From JAEYKI01 sp036679405 (GTDB lineage Bacteria; Bacillota; Clostridia; Christensenellales; Christensenellaceae): a DNA stretch of 64,000 nucleotides. Below the pieces are notes generated by a model. The model searched no databases. It had not been told where the DNA came from and saw only the letters and a list, made by a program, of their open reading frames with translations. Both the position numbers and the translations under genes were made by a program. Every line of letters begins with the position of its first letter. The stretch's first letter is position 1. This document shows, piece by piece, positions 7,819-18,040 of the stretch. The stretch spans positions 1-64,000 of the forward strand of contig JAVBVZ010000034.1 of NCBI GenBank assembly GCA_036679405.1. Direction: 5' to 3'.

Positions 7819-9664
7819 GCTTTTCTTCTCCCTTCACACCGACCGGTATGGATATAAAAAACTCTGTACCTTCGTTTTCAATGGATTCAAACCAAAGGTT
7901 TCCGCGGAACATCCCTTTTACGGTGGAGTAGGAAATATACAGGCCGATTCCCGTGCCGTTTTTCCCCTTGGTCGTTACCATTTTTTTAAACAGGCTGTCT
8001 GTAACATTTTTATCAATTCCGCCGGCAAAATCCTTTATAGCAAAAACGATATTGTTGTCTTCCCTGTACACTCTAAGAATAATCTTTCCTTTTTTCCCTT
8101 TATAAGCCTGTATGGAATTGACGATAATATTATCAAAAATCTGGACCAGGCTGTTCACGTCTCCGCGGATGGTAATCTGATCGTCCACTTCTATCTTTTT
8201 GGTCAGGATACAATTTTTTCTGATCAATTCGTATTTCATCAGGATATCCACCCGGTGAATCAGCTCATGCAGCGTAAATACGCCTACCACGCTTGCGTTC
8301 AGCTTTACCGCCTGGTCTTTCACGGTGGAAATTACGTCTGACATGTACGCGATATACGTTTTTGATTTTTTTATACAGGTCATCATCTCGGAAGCAATCT
8401 CATGGTTGTCTTCTTCCGTCACTTCCTTATCCCCTATGGAATCGTCATATTCTTTAACCAGCAGTTCAAGCTGCCCCAGCGCGCCGGACGCAGACAATAT
8501 GGGCGTCTTCAAGTTATGCGCGATTCCGCCCACCAGCTGGCCCAAAGAGACCAGGCGCTCTTTTTCCATCATGACCGCCTGATTTTCCTGTATTGTATCA
8601 AAATCCTTCTTGCGCTGGGTGATGTCCCGAAGCAAGATAATGGTCGCTACATACTGTTTTCCGGCAAAGACAGGCGTAAATTCCACTTCAAAATATTTTT
8701 CAGATCCTTTTGCCCGGACCAGATTGAATTCTGCACGGATGGAGGTGTCTGTGTCCTTGGTTTTTTCCACATCCCGAAGTACGGTCTGCGCATTGATTTC
8801 AGAAGGGTCAAAATATTTTGGGATCAAAACGGCCAGATTGTCGTTTTGTCCAAAGCTTCCATATGGAGAAAAGTTGTCAAAAAAGCTCTTGTTATAGTCA
8901 ATAATCCGCAGCTTGTCATCCACCACGATATAGCTGTCGGATATCCGGTTTACCACCGTCTTTAAGGCAACAGGAGTAACCCGCATCAAGCTGAACTTGA
9001 ACATTCCGATCATATAACATACGATCGCGGTCATAAAGGCAATCGGTGAAGCAAAAAAATTCAGGCCCGGCACACCAAACGTGTACAAAATATTAACCAG
9101 CACGGGCAGCGAACTTCCAATGATGAGGATCATTGCCTGTTTCGCCGAAACGCCCGTGTTTTTGATGGAGAAAAATACGATGTATCCAAGCCCGGTCAGT
9201 AAAAGAACGTAGGAATAGATGCTGTATACATAAAAATACCATCCCATTACAATGCTGGGCTTCACAAAATTGAACGTATATTCAATATAAAACCAATGAT
9301 GATAATCATTGGTTAAAATAATGATGATCGAAATGATGGGAACAACATAAAGCAGCTTATATTTCCAATTGAAATTGATCTTGGAATACGCAAAAATCCT
9401 GCCGATCAGGAAGATCTGGACAGGGAGCAGGCATGTGCCTATATACACCAAATATTCCATCTTGACAACGAGAGGGCTTGTAATGTCTATGCCTGCGAAA
9501 TATGCTTCCAGGAACACAAACAGGCATATCAGAAATATTTCTATGATAGCAAATAAAAAATTATAATGCAGTTGTGTCTTTTCTTTAGCCGATATAATGA
9601 TAACAATCAATACGATTGCGACACACATCAATACAATCATCAGCCAAAAAGTTTCTGATTCCAT
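7811..9664 (-). CDS. Sensor histidine kinase with 7TM N-terminal domain and PAS
   Basis: The 617-residue kinase begins with about seven helices in the first 215 residues, matching the HisKA_7TM type of ligand-sensing region. A PAS domain (about 225-345) and a coiled linker follow. The H-box is GGIAHNLKTPI (His about 383), with an N-box (NIIVNSIQAYKG) and G-box (GTGIGLYIS). It should sense a membrane-soluble or extracellular small molecule and phosphorylate the overlapping HD-GYP regulator. Its ribosome site (TAGGAGGGACA) contains the stop codon of the NRPS gene, so sensor and synthetase are translationally coupled. In layout it corresponds to RpfC, but with a different sensor domain. The ligand is unknown; the NRPS product is the obvious candidate. 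Confidence 0.9.
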   Translation of the reverse strand: MESETFWLMIVLMCVAIVLIVIIISAKEKTQLHYNFLFAIIEIFLICLFVFLEAYFAGIDITSPLVVKMEYLVYIGTCLLPVQIFLIGRIFAYSKINFNWKYKLLYVVPIISIIIILTNDYHHWFYIEYTFNFVKPSIVMGWYFYVYSIYSYVLLLTGLGYIVFFSIKNTGVSAKQAMILIIGSSLPVLVNILYTFGVPGLNFFASPIAFMTAIVCYMIGMFKFSLMRVTPVALKTVVNRISDSYIVVDDKLRIIDYNKSFFDNFSPYGSFGQNDNLAVLIPKYFDPSEINAQTVLRDVEKTKDTDTSIRAEFNLVRAKGSEKYFEVEFTPVFAGKQYVATIILLRDITQRKKDFDTIQENQAVMMEKERLVSLGQLVGGIAHNLKTPILSASGALGQLELLVKEYDDSIGDKEVTEEDNHEIASEMMTCIKKSKTYIAYMSDVISTVKDQAVKLNASVVGVFTLHELIHRVDILMKYELIRKNCILTKKIEVDDQITIRGDVNSLVQIFDNIIVNSIQAYKGKKGKIILRVYREDNNIVFAIKDFAGGIDKNVTDSLFKKMVTTKGKNGTGIGLYISYSTVKGMFRGNLWFESIENEGTEFFISIPVGVKGEEKHA

Positions 9665-9672
9665 TGTCCCTC

Positions 9673-12600
9673 CTACGGTTCACAAATCGTTTGTAAGAAC
9701 CGCGCGATATATTCCGAAGTCATTTGCGGCCACTCAAATCCAAAATTTTTGAGCGATTCCAGCGTCCGGCCGGATTGAACTTCTATATTTTGCTCCGCAG
9801 TATTCTGCACGGGTATATCGTTAATAATACCGGAAAGTTTTCCGCTTTCGTTTTTCCTGATGAGATCATCCAGGATTTTTTTGAAAGCCTTTTCTTCCAT
9901 AAATACCGGCCTTCGAATGCCTTCCGGAGGATTTTGGACCAACCTGCCAAGCGCGATTTTCGAGGGGCTGTAGAGATGGAATGCCACAGGTTGCTTGCTT
10001 CCCGCTTGTGACAGGATCAGCATTGCCTTGGCGCAAAGATCCACCGGCGTGAGTTCCAACGCCAAATCCTTGACGCGGTCCGGCAAAACGCCGATCTCAA
10101 AAGCTGATTTCAGCCAATTTGCAAAAGCGTTGCGCTTCGGATCGATCTGAAATTTTCCATCGCTCCATCTGGCAGTCAGGTTTCCTGCCCGGAAAATCCG
10201 GACTTTGAGACCTTCCTTTCTCGCCCGGATCAAAATCCCTTCGGCCAAAAACTTACTCTTTTTATATTCGTTATCTGAATATTCTTGTCCGATATAATAG
10301 CAGGTTTCGTCAAATAAAAACGTTTTTCCGGGTTCTTCAGGGACTCGCACACCCGAAATACTCATTGTAGAAACATACAGCAACTGCTTTTTGTTTTTCA
10401 AACAAAAACCGGCAACATTTTCCGTACCCGCAACATTTGTTTTTTCAAATGCCTCGCTCATGCCGTAATGGCTGGTAAGGGCCGCACAGTGAATCACTGT
10501 TTTCAGATGCCGCGCAACTTTATTTTTGCTCTCTACATCCAGCCCAAGCGAATCCCGGGTTATATCTCCGCACAATATTTCACAATTTTCAGAAAGCTTT
10601 TTTGCCTCTTCTTCGCCAAAATAAAAAACAAGGGATTTATGCAGTTTTTCTATGGCTTTTTCGGCATAATCCGCCCTCATTATACAATAAACATGTGAAT
10701 TATACAAGCTGACCAACTCATACAAAAGGTGCGCGCCCAGAAACCCGTTCGCACCGGTCAGCAATACGCAGCCCAGGTCGGCCGGCTGCATATCCGGACC
10801 GGCCAGAGGAAGCGGGACGTCTCTTTGGGTAAGCGCAAAACGCTCGGCTCCGGTCATGGGCTTTTGCTCCGTTTTTGTTTGGTGGTCAATATGCGCACAA
10901 ACGGCCCGCAGGGTTTGCAGTTCGTAGAAATCCTGCGTACCGATCTCAAATCCATATTTCAGCATTGCGGTCTGCACCTGGATAACGGCCAGCGAATCTC
11001 CGCCCAGGTAAAAGAAATTGTCTTCCGGGCCGACCTCCTGTATTTTAAGAACATGTTTCCAAATTTTGGCCATTTTTTTCTGCGTAGCGTTCATCCGGGG
11101 TGTTTTTGCTGCAGGATTCTTCCGGTCTGCTCCATGTTTATCGGGATGAGGCAAGGCTTTCCTGTCCAGCTTTCCGCCCGGCGTCATTGGAAAACGGTCC
11201 ACCGCTATAAACTGTGAAGGGATCATATAAACCGGCAGGCGTTTTCCAAGCGCTTTTCTGAGTTCAGCCTCGTCTACAGGCGAATCTTCCGTATAATATG
11301 CACACAGGTATTTGTTCTTTTCTTCCCCAAAGGCCATCACTGTGGTTTCCCGTATCCCCTTGAATGCAAGTATCTCATTTTCGATCTCTCCAAGTTCTAT
11401 ACGCAGGCCCCTGAGTTTTACCTGAAAATCAGTCCGTCCCAGATACAAAACTTCCCCGTCCGGAAGAAAAGAGCAAACATCGCCCGTCTTATACATCATG
11501 CCTTTTGCAAAAGGATTGTAAATAAAGCGTTCTTTTGTAAGATCTTCCCTGTTGATATATCCCAGCGCAACACCTTTTCCGCCAATATAAAGTTCACCCG
11601 GCACCCCCACGGGCAGGGGATTTCTATCCTCATCCAGGATATAATATTGCATGTTCAGCGCTGCTTTTCCAATGGTGATCCTATTTGTTTTGGACACATC
11701 TTTCATAGATGAATACACGGTCGTTTCGGTGGGGCCGTATACGTTTAAGATGCGCGCGCCCGTCAGTTTGCGGATTTTTTTCAACTGATCGAGCGGGAAG
11801 GCTTCTCCGCCGTTTACAAAAAGAGTCAACGCGCCCATCGCTTCTCTGAAAGAGCGGTCGGCAAGCAAAATCTGCATACGGGAAGGCGTGGACTGCATAA
11901 AATTTGCTTTTCCGTATTTCATTGCCTTGGCCATCAGATGCGGCTGGCGGCACTCTTCATCGGTGCAGACAATCACCGTTGCTCCGAAAAGCAACGGGAT
12001 CAGTGCTTCCGTTGTGAAGATGTCGAAAGAAACAGACGCAACGGACGCAGAAACCGTATCTTTTGAATAAAGGCGTTCCTCCCGGTGCATCTCATAAAGA
12101 TTCAGCACGCCTCTGGCCGTTACCGCCACGCCTTTAGGTCTGCCTGTGGAACCGGAAGTATAGATGACATAAACCGGATCTTCGGGCTCATTATTCCATT
12201 TGACACAAAAGCCCTTCCCGTCCCGCTTCACATCACGGGTCAGGATTATTTCTCCTTTAAAATCGTATTGACCCGGCTGATCGGTAATCAGAACCGCTGC
12301 CCGGCTGTCCGAAAGCATATAGGCTTTTCTTTCCTTTGGATAAAGCGGGTCCACCGGCATATAAACGGCACCAATTTTGAGGGCCCCTAAAATCGCACAC
12401 ATCAGATCAAACGAACGGCTTATACAAACACCGACAATATTTCCTTTTTTGACGCCGCAATCCGCGAGCCGTTTTGCATAAGACGACGCGGCACGGTCGA
12501 GCTGCAGATACGTCATTTTTTCCCCGTTGCAGATAAGCGCTGTTTTCTGTGGATCCATTGCGGCTTTTTGTTCAAACAGACGGATCAGTGAAGGGCTTTC

Positions 12601-15600
12601 ATCAAAATCAAAGGCAGTTTGGTTGAAGTCCACAAGAATTTTTTCCCTCTCGGCCTGCGAAAGCAAAGAGAGTCTTTTGATTTCAATTTCCGGATCCGCC
12701 AAAACCGCTTCTATCATATTTTTAAAGTGGCGGGCCATAGCCTGCAGCGTGTCTTTTCTGAAAAGGTTTGCGGCATATTCAAATTCGCAGGCAAGCGTAC
12801 TGCTTTTATCAAAAACCTCCAGCGTAATGTCAAACTTCGATACCGGCAGGTTCACCTTTACCACGCGGGTTTTAAGATCTTTTAATTCAATGGATGAAAC
12901 ATCAAACGTATTGTAGTTGAGCATGGTTCCAAAGATCGGGTTACGGCCGGGATCCCGCTCCAGCTTCAAATCGCTCACCATAAATTCAAACGGATAGGTT
13001 TGGTTCTGGAAGGCCGCAATACACCCTCTGCGGACACGTTCCAAAAGGCCGGTAAACTTCTCTCCGCTGTCGACCCGGTTTCTCATAGGGAGCGTATTTA
13101 CAAACATGCCCACAATATCCATCAGTTCGTGGCGGTTTCGCAGGGACGCCGGCGTCCCCACTATGATATCCTGTTGCCCGGTATATTTTGCAAGAAAAAC
13201 GGTATACAGGCTTAAAAGCAACATAAACATCGTACTGCCCGAACGCTGCGCCAGCGTGCGCATTTTAAGCGTCATGGCCCTTGGAATTGAAAAACTGAAA
13301 CTGCCTCCCTGGTGGGCGCGCAGTGCTTCCCGCGGAAAATCGGTTTTCAGGTCCAATGCGGGCAGGTCTCCCGAAAGGCTGTCCATCCAAAAGGCGCGCT
13401 GGTCGGCCGCATGACCGGATCTTAAATATTCCGTCCGCCAAACCGAATAATCCTTATAGCTGATCTCGCCGGAAGAAAAATTGCGGCCGGCATACAGCCG
13501 GGATATCTGGGAAAGAATAATTCCCGCAGATGTACCATCTGCAATGATATGATGCAAATCCATAAACAAAACATGTTCGTCCGCGCCTGTCCGCAACAGG
13601 GTTGCACGGAAAAGCGGCGGTGCCGCGAGATCAAACGGATGCACAAGCGACCTTAATTTTGATTGGATATCGTTTTTGCTGCAATCTTCCACGTCCAGGA
13701 CAAACGATGCCTTCTTGACGATCTTCTGCCTGAGTTCTCCGCGTTTCATTTCAAACCCTGTTCTTAAAGATTCGTTTTTTGAAATCAGCTTTATGAACGC
13801 ACGCTCCAACGCCAAAACATCCAGATTGCCCTTAATGTGGTATGCCCCGGCAATGTTATAAGCGGTCGTCTGCGCCAAAAAGCCGCCGGATACGATAAAT
13901 ATCTGCCGCTGCGCAGCTGAAGCCGGATAATCCCGCTTGCCCCGAACGGGCAGAATGGGACGGCTGTCCGTCCTTTCAATTTCTCCGTCAATCAGCCGCG
14001 CATAATTTTCCAGAGTTGGATCCTGATAAACTTCCTCCAGGGAGACTTCCACCCCGAAATGCTTGTATGCTTCGGCCGATACCATGACGATCAACAGGGA
14101 ATCCCCGCCGATATCAAAAAAATTGTCGGTGCGGCTGATTTCCTTTACCTTGAGCACATCTGCCCATATCCCCGCCAGGGTTTTCTGCGTTGCAGTCAAA
14201 AGCGGTTCATAGTGTTCCCTTCCCGTATGCAGGTCGTCTTTTTCAGGTTCAGGAAGACGTTTTTTATCCACTTTTCCGCTCGGGCTCAAGGGCAGGCGGT
14301 CCATCCATACAAAATAGGAAGGCAACATATACGCGGGCAGTTCCTTTGCCAGTTTTCTACGGATCCCCGCAATGCTCTTTCCGCGGTCGCCGCAAATATA
14401 AGCGCACAGATATTTTCTTCCGTTGTCATCTGTCCAATCGGCCACTGCACAGGCCGCGATTCCGCTGATTTTTAAAAGCCTGGATTCTATTTCTCCCAGC
14501 TCAATCCGAAATCCCCTTATCTTCACCTGCTGGTCGATCCGTCCAAGGTATTCAATTTCGCCCATGGGATACCAGCGGGTCATATCTCCTGTTTTATACA
14601 TCCGCTCTCCCGGGTGGAACGGATCATCCAGAAAATATTCCGCAGTCAGGTCCGCGCGGCCGAGATAGCCTCGCGCGACGCCCGCTCCGCCTACATACAG
14701 CTCGCCGTGAACGCCGATGGGAACAGGGTTTTTGTGCTTATCCAATATATATGCATATACATTTGGAAGCGGCTTTCCGATATTCACCGTATTCGAGTCG
14801 GTCATATCTTTATAGGTTGCGGCAATCGTAACTTCTGTAGGACCATAGAAATTAAAGATCTTCGCCTGTGTTTTTTCCTGTATTTCGGAAAGCAGCAACT
14901 CAGGCAGCACATCACCGCCCAGCATGATCTCCCTGATATTTTTCATGCATTCTTCCGAACCCACATCAGATAAGAAAAGCTGCATGCGCGAAGGGGTTGT
15001 CATAATCTTATTGATCCGGGCCCGTGTCATCAAAGCAACCAGGTTCTGCGGAATATTATGCTCATTTTCACCTGCCAGCACCAGCGTTCCGCCACCCATC
15101 AGCGTGGGGAAAGTCTCCATTACAAACAAATCAAAGGAAATAGTGGCCGCAGAAAGAACTATATTTCCGGGCGAAAAATCCATAATGTCTGAAAGGGCAT
15201 GTAAAAAGTGGACAATGGAGAGCTGCTCCACCATCACGCCTTTCGGCTTACCGGTGGATCCGGATGTGTAGATTACATACGCCAAATCGTCCATATTGTC
15301 GTTGCTTTCGATTTCGCCCGCATATTCAGGCAGCGTATCTAAAACGTCCGTAGTTATGACCTCGCTTACATTCCCGCATTTTTGTGCGAATTCCGGCGAG
15401 GTAATCGCGCATTTCGCGCGGCTTTCCTTGAGTTCATAAATAATCCGTTCCTTTGGAAAATCAGGATCAATGGGCAGAAAAGCGGCTCCGGCCCGAATTG
15501 CGGCCAAGATAAAAACCATCAGCGAATATTCCCGGGCAATCACGATGCCTACAATATCTTCCCTCCCGACGCCCTTCTGCACCAGGAAACGGGCGGCTTT

Positions 15601-17079
15601 ATTTACGAGAGCATTCATCTGCCGGTATGTCAGTACATCGGTTCCTGCAATCAGCGCAATTTCGTCCGGCGTTTTTTTCATTTGCTGCAAAAAAAGAGAA
15701 TCCAAGCCATGGTCCAGCGGGTAATCCGCTTTTCCGGCATTGAATTCCTCCATGACGCGGCCAAGTTCTTCGGGCGACATGACATCCAGCTCATAAAGCT
15801 TTTTTGAAGAATGAACAATGGCATCCGTCAGTATATTCACACAATGGCTGTGGATATATTCTATTTCTTTTATGGAAAAAAGCGGGACCAAATGGTCGTA
15901 GTCCAGTATCAGGCTCCCTTCGCCTTCCCGGTCGTTTATATGAACGCTCAGAGAATTGACCTGGCTTCCTGAAAAATGCCATCTTCCCTCATATGTTATG
16001 TTTTTTGTATCTTTTTCAAACTGCACATTTTGATAGGAAAGCGTGATATCATACAGGGAATCAAGCCCCTTGTGCTGCTTTCTTAAATCTGCAAGAAGGA
16101 TCTCATAAGGATATTTCTGATGTTTTAAAACACGGAACCACTCGTTTGAAACCATCCTGACAAAATCGTCAAAAGAGAGGTCGTCCCGCATTCGGATCCG
16201 GATGGGCACCGTGCTCACGAACATGCCGACCGTTTCCCTTTCCTCTTTGCTGCGGTTGAAAACCGGCACCCCGATCACGATATCATCTTTATTTAATATG
16301 CGGTTAATATAGATGCACAGGCTGGCCAGAAACAGCGGGAAGATGGAAACATTTTTTTCCGCGCAATAAAGGCGCGCACGGTCCGCAACATTTTTGGGTA
16401 TAATGCAGGCTTTCCGGCGGGCGCGCGTGCTTGTATAATTTGTCTTTTTTTGTTTTAAAACGGTAGGCTCCGGTATGTCTTCAAAGATTTCTTTAAAACT
16501 CTGTTTATCATGTTCAAAACGCCGGGAATGCAAATATTCGTTTTCCCTGTCTATAAACCGGGTATACGAACCTCCCGGTACCGCCTCCGGTTCCTTGCCC
16601 GAGAGATAGCAGTCGTAGTACTCCATCACCTGATTGCTGAACATCACCAGGGACCATGCGTCCGATATGATATGGTGTACCTTTGCGTACCAGACAAATT
16701 CATTTTCTCCAAGGCGCACAATGGCGATATAAAAAAGCTGCTTATCTAAAAGCGGCAGATAGGACTGTGTTTGTGCGCTGTCCCATTCATACAGGCCCTG
16801 CAGGCCTTTCCCGCTGAAGTCGAGGTAGTCAAAAGAAAGGTAAACAAAAGGGGACACATACTGAAAGGGCTGACCGTCTACTTCGGTGATCCGGATACGC
16901 ATTGCCTCATTATTTTTAATAAAGAGGTTAATGGACTTTGTCATCAAAGCCAGATCCAACCTGCCCGTTATCTTCAGTGTGCCCGCGTTGTTCCACATGC
17001 TTGTGCCCGGATGCAGTTTTTCTGTATACCATATTCTCTGCTGCGGATGCGTCAATGGATATAACTTATTTTCAACCAT
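9673..17079 (-). CDS. Two-module nonribosomal peptide synthetase with terminal reductase
   Basis: The 2468-residue NRPS reads C1 (1-440, HHIISDAWS at about 135), A1 (about 460-960, YTSGSTGKPKG near 603), PCP1 (GGDSL Ser about 992), C2 (about 1055-1480, HHIIADG about 1175), A2 (about 1500-1985), PCP2 (GGDSL about 2027) and a Lys2-type thioester reductase (about 2095-2468; TGANGFLG, later a Tyr-x3-Lys pair). An N-terminal C domain implies loading of an acyl group or other donor. The reductase would release an aldehyde or alcohol rather than an acid. C-A-T-C-A-T-R enzymes of gut clostridia are known to make dipeptide aldehydes that can cyclise to pyrazinones. Aligned by eye to GrsA, the A-domain pocket residues read DLMMMGFIA-K and DITQFNVVY-K, and I cannot assign substrates. 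No phosphopantetheinyl transferase, MbtH or exporter is adjacent. Start: ATG after AGGGGAGAAAACTAA. Confidence 0.95.
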   Translation of the reverse strand: MVENKLYPLTHPQQRIWYTEKLHPGTSMWNNAGTLKITGRLDLALMTKSINLFIKNNEAMRIRITEVDGQPFQYVSPFVYLSFDYLDFSGKGLQGLYEWDSAQTQSYLPLLDKQLFYIAIVRLGENEFVWYAKVHHIISDAWSLVMFSNQVMEYYDCYLSGKEPEAVPGGSYTRFIDRENEYLHSRRFEHDKQSFKEIFEDIPEPTVLKQKKTNYTSTRARRKACIIPKNVADRARLYCAEKNVSIFPLFLASLCIYINRILNKDDIVIGVPVFNRSKEERETVGMFVSTVPIRIRMRDDLSFDDFVRMVSNEWFRVLKHQKYPYEILLADLRKQHKGLDSLYDITLSYQNVQFEKDTKNITYEGRWHFSGSQVNSLSVHINDREGEGSLILDYDHLVPLFSIKEIEYIHSHCVNILTDAIVHSSKKLYELDVMSPEELGRVMEEFNAGKADYPLDHGLDSLFLQQMKKTPDEIALIAGTDVLTYRQMNALVNKAARFLVQKGVGREDIVGIVIAREYSLMVFILAAIRAGAAFLPIDPDFPKERIIYELKESRAKCAITSPEFAQKCGNVSEVITTDVLDTLPEYAGEIESNDNMDDLAYVIYTSGSTGKPKGVMVEQLSIVHFLHALSDIMDFSPGNIVLSAATISFDLFVMETFPTLMGGGTLVLAGENEHNIPQNLVALMTRARINKIMTTPSRMQLFLSDVGSEECMKNIREIMLGGDVLPELLLSEIQEKTQAKIFNFYGPTEVTIAATYKDMTDSNTVNIGKPLPNVYAYILDKHKNPVPIGVHGELYVGGAGVARGYLGRADLTAEYFLDDPFHPGERMYKTGDMTRWYPMGEIEYLGRIDQQVKIRGFRIELGEIESRLLKISGIAACAVADWTDDNGRKYLCAYICGDRGKSIAGIRRKLAKELPAYMLPSYFVWMDRLPLSPSGKVDKKRLPEPEKDDLHTGREHYEPLLTATQKTLAGIWADVLKVKEISRTDNFFDIGGDSLLIVMVSAEAYKHFGVEVSLEEVYQDPTLENYARLIDGEIERTDSRPILPVRGKRDYPASAAQRQIFIVSGGFLAQTTAYNIAGAYHIKGNLDVLALERAFIKLISKNESLRTGFEMKRGELRQKIVKKASFVLDVEDCSKNDIQSKLRSLVHPFDLAAPPLFRATLLRTGADEHVLFMDLHHIIADGTSAGIILSQISRLYAGRNFSSGEISYKDYSVWRTEYLRSGHAADQRAFWMDSLSGDLPALDLKTDFPREALRAHQGGSFSFSIPRAMTLKMRTLAQRSGSTMFMLLLSLYTVFLAKYTGQQDIIVGTPASLRNRHELMDIVGMFVNTLPMRNRVDSGEKFTGLLERVRRGCIAAFQNQTYPFEFMVSDLKLERDPGRNPIFGTMLNYNTFDVSSIELKDLKTRVVKVNLPVSKFDITLEVFDKSSTLACEFEYAANLFRKDTLQAMARHFKNMIEAVLADPEIEIKRLSLLSQAEREKILVDFNQTAFDFDESPSLIRLFEQKAAMDPQKTALICNGEKMTYLQLDRAASSYAKRLADCGVKKGNIVGVCISRSFDLMCAILGALKIGAVYMPVDPLYPKERKAYMLSDSRAAVLITDQPGQYDFKGEIILTRDVKRDGKGFCVKWNNEPEDPVYVIYTSGSTGRPKGVAVTARGVLNLYEMHREERLYSKDTVSASVASVSFDIFTTEALIPLLFGATVIVCTDEECRQPHLMAKAMKYGKANFMQSTPSRMQILLADRSFREAMGALTLFVNGGEAFPLDQLKKIRKLTGARILNVYGPTETTVYSSMKDVSKTNRITIGKAALNMQYYILDEDRNPLPVGVPGELYIGGKGVALGYINREDLTKERFIYNPFAKGMMYKTGDVCSFLPDGEVLYLGRTDFQVKLRGLRIELGEIENEILAFKGIRETTVMAFGEEKNKYLCAYYTEDSPVDEAELRKALGKRLPVYMIPSQFIAVDRFPMTPGGKLDRKALPHPDKHGADRKNPAAKTPRMNATQKKMAKIWKHVLKIQEVGPEDNFFYLGGDSLAVIQVQTAMLKYGFEIGTQDFYELQTLRAVCAHIDHQTKTEQKPMTGAERFALTQRDVPLPLAGPDMQPADLGCVLLTGANGFLGAHLLYELVSLYNSHVYCIMRADYAEKAIEKLHKSLVFYFGEEEAKKLSENCEILCGDITRDSLGLDVESKNKVARHLKTVIHCAALTSHYGMSEAFEKTNVAGTENVAGFCLKNKKQLLYVSTMSISGVRVPEEPGKTFLFDETCYYIGQEYSDNEYKKSKFLAEGILIRARKEGLKVRIFRAGNLTARWSDGKFQIDPKRNAFANWLKSAFEIGVLPDRVKDLALELTPVDLCAKAMLILSQAGSKQPVAFHLYSPSKIALGRLVQNPPEGIRRPVFMEEKAFKKILDDLIRKNESGKLSGIINDIPVQNTAEQNIEVQSGRTLESLKNFGFEWPQMTSEYIARFLQTICEP

Positions 17080-17138
17080 TTAGTTTTCTCCCCTGCCGAT
17101 GAACCATAAATTATTCTCCAAAGTTCTTTTTTGTATTT

Positions 17139-17158
17139 ATACTATGCCGTTATGGTAT
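17139..17158. promoter_or_regulatory. Imperfect dyad in the NRPS leader
   Basis: ATACTATGCC/GTTATGGTAT forms an imperfect inverted repeat about 60 bp upstream of the NRPS start, in an AT-rich stretch. It could be an operator or RNA hairpin. The sequence shows the symmetry only. Confidence 0.35.
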
Positions 17159-17255
17159 ATTTTGATTTATTCCGGGGTTTCGCTATTAAAATTTCTTTTT
17201 TCGACCCAACATAAAAAATGAATTGTCTTTTTTTTAGGAAAATCCCACGTTTTTT

Positions 17256-17285
17256 ATGATATCACAATTGCTTAAATATTGTCTA
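17256..17285 (-). promoter_or_regulatory. Candidate promoter of the NRPS operon
   Basis: Minus-strand TAGACA (17280-17285) and TATCAT (17256-17261) with an 18-bp spacer. It would give a leader of about 170 nt before the NRPS start. The 250-bp gap upstream of the NRPS is otherwise AT-rich and holds no gene. Confidence 0.5.
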
Positions 17286-17328
17286 TAACCTGCAGATTTA
17301 TTTGACTTTTTTTTGTTCGTTTTTTTCA

Positions 17329-17811
17329 TCATGCATAGCCCATTTCTTTCAGCATGGCACCCAGGACACGCAGACGTTCGCTCAGCATTTCGTCGTCTTT
17401 TTTAAGCGCCTCATCAAATAAAGCGATATCCTCACGGATCATCGGATTGTCGGTGCAAACGGAAACCGTCATGGCATCGCCCTGCAGTCCAACGCGGTCT
17501 ATCACCGGATGCGCCGGATCATACAGCCCGGGATTACGGTATGCTTCCCGGAAATACAGTTTTGCCCGGCAAATCAGGATAGCCAGATCCATCACCCTGT
17601 GCAAAGGAAGTTCTTCGGATTGACGGGACCATTTTTCACCGGTATACCGCCATACCTTAGCCGATATATCTACTTTTCCCCTGTCGTTCCACTGTGCCAG
17701 TCCAAGCGAAAGGCCTTTTGCCTCGGACGCATAGGCATTCCCTCCATCCACGTTTTCATAATTTTCAGAAACAATGACCGGTTTATGCTTCAGGCCTGTC
17801 GGTATTTTCAT
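17329..17811 (-). CDS. DUF6530-like protein
   Basis: The 160-residue soluble protein starts at the ATG (MKIPTGLKHKPV) after AGGAGAGTGAATAAA; an upstream GTG lies inside that ribosome site. Phrases such as NAYASEAKGLSLGLAQW, KVWRYTGEKWSRQSEELP and HRVMDLAILICRAKLYFREAY match what I recall of the DUF6530 family in Firmicutes. The function is unknown. The charged C-terminal third (about 115-160) looks helical. It has its own transcription unit between ywbE and the NRPS operon, and no metabolic context links it to either. Confidence 0.65.
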   Translation of the reverse strand: MKIPTGLKHKPVIVSENYENVDGGNAYASEAKGLSLGLAQWNDRGKVDISAKVWRYTGEKWSRQSEELPLHRVMDLAILICRAKLYFREAYRNPGLYDPAHPVIDRVGLQGDAMTVSVCTDNPMIREDIALFDEALKKDDEMLSERLRVLGAMLKEMGYA

Positions 17812-17989
17812 TTTATTCACTCTCCTGTTTACTTAATTACTAAACTACTAATTATGTTAATCTCCTCCCGGCAGATTGTCAAGCAGCGTTTGCCTTCAAC
17901 GCAAACCGCCCCCGCTTTTTTAAAGGAGGCCCTCCACATTGCGGCCCGCCTTACGCAGCTTTTTTTCTAAAATCCCGGCTTTTCGGCAG

Positions 17990-18021
17990 AAAAAAGAGCG
18001 GCCGCAAACGCGCCCGCTCTT
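17990..18021 (-). terminator. Terminator after ywbE
   Basis: Minus-strand GAGCGGGCGC...GCGGCCGCTC followed by TTTTTT, lying about 20 bp beyond the ywbE stop. Confidence 0.8.
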
Positions 18022-18040
18022 CAGCACATACCAAAAACAC

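Noticed and set aside
6292..17079. BceRSAB as the immunity system for the NRPS product
   Set aside because: The modules are neighbours, but a terminator separates them, the regulator is broken, and two-residue aldehyde products are not typical Bce substrates.
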